Shown piece by piece: positions 17,532-21,646 of a DNA stretch of 21,646 bases. Position numbers and translations under genes: made by a program. The DNA lies in assembly GCA_963169595.1 (NCBI GenBank), contig CAUJFM010000396.1, positions 1 through 21,646 of the forward strand. The letters are read 5' to 3'. Each line of letters opens with the position of its first letter. Position 1 is the stretch's first letter. The notes beneath the pieces were generated by a model. That model had not been told where the DNA came from. It worked only from the letters and a program-made list of their open reading frames with translations, and searched no databases. The stretch comes from Bacteroidota bacterium (lineage in GTDB: Bacteria > Bacteroidota > Bacteroidia > Flavobacteriales_F > PHOS-HE28).

Positions 17532-18059
17532 ATGGCATCCGAACACCTGCGCCGTGGGTTGTTCCTGATGTTCACCTGGGGCCTGGCCAACCTGCTGTTC
17601 GGTCAAGGCCGCCTCGTGGACGAGCGCACCCAGGCCGAGGGCTGGTACCTGCCCGTTCATGGGCATGTGATGATGGATGGCAAGAACGCCGAGGGATACG
17701 AACTGACGCTTTACAAGCAGAACGAGCTGCTGGGCAAGGTGGAACCCGGCAAGAAGGGCAAGTTCGAACTGCAGTTGGACATCGACCAGGTGTACACCCT
17801 GATGGTGACCAAGCCGGGTTATGAGATGAAACTGATCTACATCGACACCACCCTGCCGAAGGAGCTGGTGGAGTACCAGGCCTACGAGTGCTTCCTGAAC
17901 CTGTTGCCGGTCAACGCCCGGAACGTCGATCCCTTCTACCATGATTTCCCCGGTGCCATCGTGCGCTGGAACGAGGAAATGGGGGGATTCTACCACAGCG
18001 AGCAATACCTCACGCACATCCAGACGCGACTGGCCGGCTACGCCACAGCGACCTTCTGA
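17532..18059 (+). CDS. small secreted beta-sandwich protein of unknown function
   Basis: A protein of 175 residues from ATG 17532 (MASEHLRRG then hydrophobic LFLMFTWGLANLLFGQG, a signal peptide); an in-frame ATG at 17472 would add 20 polar residues. The mature part starts with a carboxypeptidase-regulatory-like beta-sandwich (VHGHVMMDGKNAEGYELTLYKQNELLGKV...GKKGKFELQL...YTLMVTKPGYEMKLIYIDT). A C-terminal segment rich in aromatics follows (FYHDFPGAIVRWNEEMGGFYHSEQYLTHIQTRL). The order of elements matches the N-terminal half of the repeat protein at 1-1631 (ASGKYEVNL...KTGFVGKNITIDT...EPFGKAKYVG...FEWDMEYTARM), so the two are probably distant paralogues. It begins ~100 bp after the receiver-PAS-kinase gene on the same strand and ends at a terminator, so it is probably the last gene of that transcript. 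Function not recognised. Confidence 0.75.
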   Translation: MASEHLRRGLFLMFTWGLANLLFGQGRLVDERTQAEGWYLPVHGHVMMDGKNAEGYELTLYKQNELLGKVEPGKKGKFELQLDIDQVYTLMVTKPGYEMKLIYIDTTLPKELVEYQAYECFLNLLPVNARNVDPFYHDFPGAIVRWNEEMGGFYHSEQYLTHIQTRLAGYATATF

Positions 18060-18117
18060 TGTGAACGACACCCTCTCCCGCCTTACAAACACACACGAAC
18101 CAAGGTCGGAAGAGCAA

Positions 18118-18147
18118 CAAGGCGGGCCCGTAAGCCCGCCTTGGTCT
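18118..18147. terminator. terminator closing the signalling run, also facing paaE
   Basis: CAAGGCGGGC (18118-18127) pairs with GCCCGCCTTG (18134-18143) across the loop CCGTAA, followed by GTCTTTT on the plus strand. It lies between convergent genes. Confidence 0.82.
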
Positions 18148-18169
18148 TTTCAAGCCTGTGTAAGAAGGG

Positions 18170-19258
18170 TCAGTGCTGATCGTAATCCACCACCACGCGG
18201 GCACTGCGGGGGTGCGCCTGGCAGGTGAGGACATAACCATCGGCCACCTCCTCGTCGGTCAGCGCGTAGTTCATGTCCATCTCCACCTGACCTTCCACCA
18301 CCCGGGCCTTGCAGGTGCAGCACACCGCGCCCTTGCAGGCGAAGGGCACGTCCAGGCCGGCATCGATGGCCGCATCCAGGATGGCATCGCCCTTGGCCGC
18401 CAGCTGCAGTTCATGCTCACGGCCGTCCAGGATCACCTTCACGTTGGCGGTGCCGCTGAAGGCTCCGGACGAGCCGTGGGAATGGTCGGCCTCCTTCTTC
18501 GCCTCAGTGGTGACCGGCGTGGTGAAGAGCTCGATGTGGACGCGCTTCCTGTCGGCCCCCAGCTTCTCCAACGCCTCGCTCACGTTCACCATCATCTGCT
18601 CGGGACCGCAGATGAAGTACTCGATGTCGTTCCGGTCCGAAACAAAGCGCTTCACCAAGGCCAATGCCTTGTCGGTGGTGATCCGGCCGTTGAACAGGGC
18701 GTCCTCATCCCTGCCCTGCGACAGGATGTGGTGCACCTGGAGGCGGTCGCCGTACTGGGCCTTCAGCTCCTCCAGCTTGTTACGGAAGATGATGCGGTCC
18801 GTGTCCGTGTTGCCATAGAACAGGGTGAAGCGGCTCTTCGGCTCCGTGCGCAGCACGGTCTTCAGGATGCTGAGGATCGGCGTGATGCCGCTGCCGGCTG
18901 CAAAGGCCACGAAGGGCCGCTCCTTGGCGGGGTCGAGGGCCGTGGTGAAGTTGCCCATGGGCGTCATCACCTCGATGGACATGCCGGCCTTCAGCTTCTC
19001 CACCAGCTGGGTGCTGGCGCGACCACCCTGCACCCGCTTCACGGCAATGCTGAACGTATCCTTGTCGAGCGGGCTGCTGCAGATGCTGTAGCTGCGGCGC
19101 AATTCCTCCCCGTTCACGGTCAGTTTCAGGGTCACATACTGACCATGGGTGAAGGCGAAATCGTTCTGCAGGCTAGCCGGGACCTTGAACCCGACCACGA
19201 TCGCGTCGGGGGTCTCCTGGTCCACACTGGCGACCTCGAGGGAATGGAACCTGGCCAT
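18170..19258 (-). CDS. paaE: phenylacetyl-CoA epoxidase reductase subunit PaaE
   Basis: A protein of 362 residues, close to the ~356 of Escherichia coli PaaE. It passes electrons from NADPH through FAD and a plant-type 2Fe-2S cluster to the PaaABC oxygenase. The FAD motif RRSYSICSS, the nucleotide-binding GSGITPILSIL and CGPEQMM, and the C-terminal ferredoxin domain with C308, C313, C316 and C346 (CKGAVCCTCK...LTCQ) are all present. ATG 19258 gives MARFHSLEV, the family-like start; ATG 19273 is possible but only ~8 bp from a -7 box. The reading open to 19402 would cross the promoter region. It is divergent from paaA, with a 152-bp intergenic region. A His-rich linker (EADHSHGSSGAF) joins the reductase and ferredoxin parts. 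Confidence 0.95.
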   Translation of the reverse strand: MARFHSLEVASVDQETPDAIVVGFKVPASLQNDFAFTHGQYVTLKLTVNGEELRRSYSICSSPLDKDTFSIAVKRVQGGRASTQLVEKLKAGMSIEVMTPMGNFTTALDPAKERPFVAFAAGSGITPILSILKTVLRTEPKSRFTLFYGNTDTDRIIFRNKLEELKAQYGDRLQVHHILSQGRDEDALFNGRITTDKALALVKRFVSDRNDIEYFICGPEQMMVNVSEALEKLGADRKRVHIELFTTPVTTEAKKEADHSHGSSGAFSGTANVKVILDGREHELQLAAKGDAILDAAIDAGLDVPFACKGAVCCTCKARVVEGQVEMDMNYALTDEEVADGYVLTCQAHPRSARVVVDYDQH

Positions 19259-19280
19259 GCGGGATGTGTTCATTGGGGCC

Positions 19281-19289
19281 GCGAAAATA
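19281..19289 (-). promoter_or_regulatory. candidate -7 box for paaE
   Basis: TATTTTCGC resembles the TATTTTGC boxes at 1670 and 6456. It ends 22 bp before ATG 19258, which favours that start. Confidence 0.38.
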
Positions 19290-19384
19290 GGGTTCATTGG
19301 CAAGCTGACCGGGGAAGAACCACCGAGGCCCCGTTCGTGTTCATTGGATATGACCGTTGTCACGATCACGCGGTCACCTACTCC

Positions 19385-19392
19385 TATCTTAG
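19385..19392 (+). promoter_or_regulatory. candidate -7 box for paaABC
   Basis: TATCTTAG fits TAnnTTTG at all but one of the fixed positions and lies 18 bp before ATG 19411. The nearest TTG (19357-19359) is 25 bp away, longer than usual. I see no convincing operator palindrome in the 19259-19410 region. Confidence 0.38.
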
Positions 19393-19410
19393 CCACCCCC
19401 ATTGAACGCC

Positions 19411-20358
19411 ATGACCGACGTACAGAACCTTGAGGAACGCTTCCAGGCCAAGATCGACGCCGAACAGAAGATCGAGCCGAAGGACTGGATGCCTGAGAAG
19501 TACCGCAAGACCCTCATCCGCCAGATCAGCCAGCACGCGCACAGCGAGGTGGTGGGCATGCTGCCGGAGGGCAACTGGATCACCCGGGCCCCCAACCTGC
19601 GCCGCAAGGCCATCCTGCTCGCCAAGGTGCAGGACGAGGCCGGCCATGGCCTCTACCTCTACAGCGCCTGCGAGACCCTGGGCGTTTCCCGCGAGCAGAC
19701 CATCGACGACCTGCTGAGCGGCAAGGCCAAGTACAGCAGCATCTTCAACTACCCCACCCTCACTTGGGCCGATATCGGCGCCATCGGGTGGCTGGTGGAC
19801 GGCGCGGCCATCATGAACCAGGTGATGCTGTGCCGCACCAGCTACGGTCCCTACGCCCGCGCCATGGTGCGGATCTGCAAGGAGGAAAGCTTCCACCAGC
19901 GCCAGGGCTACGAGATCATGGCCGTGCTGGCCAAGGGCACGCCCGAGCAGAAAGAGATGGCGCAGGACGCCCTGAACAGGTGGTGGTGGCCCAGCCTGAT
20001 GATGTTCGGTCCCACCGACGCCAACAGCCCGCACAGCGCCGAGAGTATGAAGTGGAAGATCAAGCGGCAGAGCAACGATGAGCTGCGCCAGACCTTCATC
20101 GACCGCACCGTGCAACAGGCCGAAGTGATCGGCCTCACCATCCCCGACCCGAAGCTGAAGTGGAACGAAGCCACCCAGCACTACGAGTGGGGCGAGATCG
20201 ACTGGACCGAGTTCAACAACGTGGTGGCCGGCAACGGGCCCTGCAACAAGGAACGCCTGGCCGCCCGCAACAAGGCCCACGCCGAAGGGGCCTGGGTGCG
20301 CGAAGCCGCGCTGGCCCATGCCGCCAAGAAGGCCAAGAAGGAGAAAGTGGCCGCCTGA
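19411..20358 (+). CDS. paaA: phenylacetyl-CoA epoxidase catalytic subunit PaaA
   Basis: A protein of 315 residues, the di-iron catalytic subunit that inserts one oxygen atom into phenylacetyl-CoA to give the ring-1,2-epoxide. Ferritin-like helices carry the metal-ligand motifs D75-E76-A-G-H79 and E158-E159-S-F-H162, both with the ExxH spacing of bacterial multicomponent monooxygenases. Other family landmarks are KDWMPEKYRKTLIRQISQHAHSE near the N-terminus, NYPTLTWADIGAIGWLVDGAA and WWWPSLMMFGPTD. ATG 19411 is preferred; a TTG at 19402 adds three residues. The C-terminal tail is rich in Ala/Lys. First gene of the paaABC run. Confidence 0.97.
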   Translation: MTDVQNLEERFQAKIDAEQKIEPKDWMPEKYRKTLIRQISQHAHSEVVGMLPEGNWITRAPNLRRKAILLAKVQDEAGHGLYLYSACETLGVSREQTIDDLLSGKAKYSSIFNYPTLTWADIGAIGWLVDGAAIMNQVMLCRTSYGPYARAMVRICKEESFHQRQGYEIMAVLAKGTPEQKEMAQDALNRWWWPSLMMFGPTDANSPHSAESMKWKIKRQSNDELRQTFIDRTVQQAEVIGLTIPDPKLKWNEATQHYEWGEIDWTEFNNVVAGNGPCNKERLAARNKAHAEGAWVREAALAHAAKKAKKEKVAA

Positions 20359-20417
20359 GCACAGCACCTGTAGCGTCGACCCACCGGGTAGACCTACCAT
20401 TTGATACCACCGGACCT

Positions 20418-20711
20418 ATGAGCGACAACCCGAACAACTGGCCCCTCTGGGAGATCTTCATCCAGAGCAAGCGCGGCCTGGAGCACAAGCATGTGGGCAG
20501 CCTGCACGCCGCCGACGCCCAGATGGCCATCGAGAACGCCCGCGACGTGTACACCCGCCGTCAGGAAGGCCAAAGCATCTGGGTGGTGCCCGCCGGCGCC
20601 ATCAGCAGCAGTCAGCCCGATGATGCCGCCATGCTCTTCGACCCCGCCGACGACAAGACCTACCGGCACCCCACCTTCTACACCATGCCCGAGGGGGCCA
20701 AGTACATCTAG
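20418..20711 (+). CDS. paaB: phenylacetyl-CoA epoxidase subunit PaaB
   Basis: A protein of 97 residues, the usual PaaB size. PaaB bridges PaaA-PaaC pairs and helps electron delivery from PaaE. Family segments WPLWEIFIQSKRGLEHKHVGSLHA, MAIENARDVYTRR and SIWVVPAGAI are all present. The open frame extends back to 20160 inside paaA, but ATG 20418 matches the family start. It lies 59 bp after paaA. Confidence 0.95.
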   Translation: MSDNPNNWPLWEIFIQSKRGLEHKHVGSLHAADAQMAIENARDVYTRRQEGQSIWVVPAGAISSSQPDDAAMLFDPADDKTYRHPTFYTMPEGAKYI

Positions 20712-20713
20712 CC

Positions 20714-20785
20714 GGTTGTCGGTCGTTGGTTATCGGTTGACTGTTCGCACCGACCGCACCAACGACCCGCCAGACAACCGACAAC
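20714..20785. repeat. hairpin-forming repeat between paaB and paaC
   Basis: GGTTGTC (20714-20720) and GGTCGTTGG (20721-20729) pair with CCAACGACC (20759-20767) and GACAACC (20773-20779), a 16-bp stem with a 5-nt bulge and a 29-nt loop. The sequence is built from short GTTGTCGG / CCGACAAC-like words that continue to 20785 and beyond. This looks like a dispersed intergenic repeat. Confidence 0.55.
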
Positions 20786-20800
20786 GGACAACTGCCAACC

Positions 20801-21559
20801 ATGAGCCATCAAGACGCGCTCTTCACATACACCCTCCGCCTCGCGGACGACCTCCTCATCCTGAGCCACCGCCTGAGCGAATGGTGCGGACATGGGCCCA
20901 TCCTGGAGGAGGACATCGCCCTCACGAACCGGGCGCTGGACCACATCGGCGAGGCGCGGAACCTGTACACCTATGTGGGACAGGTGGAAGGCAAGGGGCG
21001 GGATGAGGACGACCTGGCCTACCTGCGCAACGAGCGGCAGTTCCTGAACACCAAGTTGGTGGAGCAGCCCAACGGCGACTACGCGCACACCATCGTGCGG
21101 AGCCTCCTGTTCGATGCCTACCACCTGCCGCTGGCCGAGGCCCTGACCAAGAGCACCGATGCCCAGCTGGCCGCCATCGCCGCCAAGGCCGTGAAGGAGG
21201 CCCAGTACCACGTGAAGCACAGCAGCGACTGGCTGATCCGCTTCTGCGATGGCACGGAGGAGAGCCACCGCCGCGCCCAGGAGGCCCTGGACAACCTGTG
21301 GACCTACACCGGCGACCTCTTCGTGATGGACGAGGTGCACCAGCAACTGCTGAAGGCCGGCATCGCGCCCGACCTCACCAAGATCAAGGCCGCCTTCGAC
21401 GCCACCGTGGACAAAGTGCTGGCCGAGGCCACGCTGAAGCGCCCGACGGACGGCTTCATGGCCACGGGCGGCCGCCAGGGCAAGCATAGCGAGCACCTCG
21501 GCTTCATCCTGGCCGAGATGCAATACCTGCAGCGGGCGTACCCGGGGGCGGAGTGGTAA
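20801..21559 (+). CDS. paaC: phenylacetyl-CoA epoxidase structural subunit PaaC
   Basis: A protein of 252 residues, the ferritin-like partner of PaaA in the epoxidase heterodimer; in the family it lacks a functional di-iron site and stabilises PaaA. Family segments: LFTYTLRLADDLLILSHRLSEWCGHGPILEEDIALTN, ALDHIGEARNLYTYVG, EAQYHVKHSSDWLIRFCDGTEES, and the C-terminus GKHSEHLGFILAEMQYLQRAYPGAEW. It begins ~90 bp after paaB, with the hairpin repeat between. Confidence 0.96.
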   Translation: MSHQDALFTYTLRLADDLLILSHRLSEWCGHGPILEEDIALTNRALDHIGEARNLYTYVGQVEGKGRDEDDLAYLRNERQFLNTKLVEQPNGDYAHTIVRSLLFDAYHLPLAEALTKSTDAQLAAIAAKAVKEAQYHVKHSSDWLIRFCDGTEESHRRAQEALDNLWTYTGDLFVMDEVHQQLLKAGIAPDLTKIKAAFDATVDKVLAEATLKRPTDGFMATGGRQGKHSEHLGFILAEMQYLQRAYPGAEW

Positions 21560-21617
21560 GGGCGACGTTCACGTCGCACCGTGCATGGATGAAAGCCCGC
21601 TGCCCGTACGAGCCAAG

Positions 21618-21646
21618 ATGATCACCAAGGACCGCATCCTCGAACT
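21618..21646 (+). CDS. paaD: start of a probable paaD (cut by the window edge)
   Basis: Only MITKDRILEL is visible. An in-frame ATG at 21585 would add 11 residues. The position directly after paaC and the leading helix agree with PaaD, the SufT-like factor thought to help mature the epoxidase iron-sulfur cluster. The call rests mainly on gene order, since too few residues are visible to identify the family. A small hairpin GCGACG-TTCA-CGTCGC lies at 21562-21577, just after paaC. Confidence 0.45.

Noticed and set aside
18173..19405. Plus-strand frame of 410 codons covering paaE
   Set aside because: It mirrors paaE almost exactly; paaE has full FAD, NAD and 2Fe-2S motifs.
21562..21577. Small palindrome GCGACG-TTCA-CGTCGC after paaC as a terminator
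   Set aside because: The stem is only 6 bp, there is no T-run, and it lies before a probable paaD that is expected to be co-transcribed.

Overview
The window is 21.6 kb of GC-rich DNA from a Bacteroidota member. The evidence is a C-terminal T9SS (type IX secretion) sorting domain, a TonB with the Bacteroidota YGAYVIRRE-type segment, an EF-G paralogue of the kind common in Bacteroides relatives, weak ribosome-binding sites, and promoter -7 boxes of the TAnnTTTG type. The high GC content and the mix of genes suggest an uncultured high-GC Flavobacteriales-like lineage; that placement is inference.

Left part (1-6.4 kb): a truncated secreted protein with 67-residue tandem repeats; a divergent FAD-dependent amine/amino-acid oxidoreductase; a TonB energy transducer with a strong terminator; tRNA-Thr(CGT); and, on the minus strand, an outer-membrane barrel protein followed by a cobalamin riboswitch and a secreted beta-propeller protein with a T9SS tail, the latter probably a BtuG-like surface B12-capture protein.

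Middle (6.4-11.1 kb): a 69-residue protein with a clear terminator, an EF-G paralogue lacking the catalytic His, and a convergent M1-family metallopeptidase.

Signalling module (11.1-18.1 kb): this is the most unusual part. A single-receiver response regulator is divergent from a tight run of genes: an E1/ThiF-like adenylating enzyme, a GNAT-fold acyltransferase resembling FeeM/LuxI-type synthases (GTGA overlap), a 7TMR-DISM membrane sensor histidine kinase, a receiver-PAS-histidine kinase protein (ATGA overlap), and a small secreted beta-sandwich protein. The two receivers are close paralogues. The middle of the run (about 12.65-14.88 kb: end of the E1, all of the acyltransferase, sensor half of the kinase) has looser codon use than both flanks. 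Near-identical terminator palindromes bound the module. I read it as a candidate small-molecule synthesis-and-sensing system; the substrate and signal are unknown.

Right part (18.1 kb to the end): phenylacetyl-CoA epoxidase genes. paaE (reductase) is divergent from paaA-paaB-paaC, with the first codons of a probable paaD at the edge. They convert phenylacetyl-CoA to the ring-1,2-epoxide, the committed step of aerobic phenylacetate breakdown. A hairpin-forming repeat lies between paaB and paaC.
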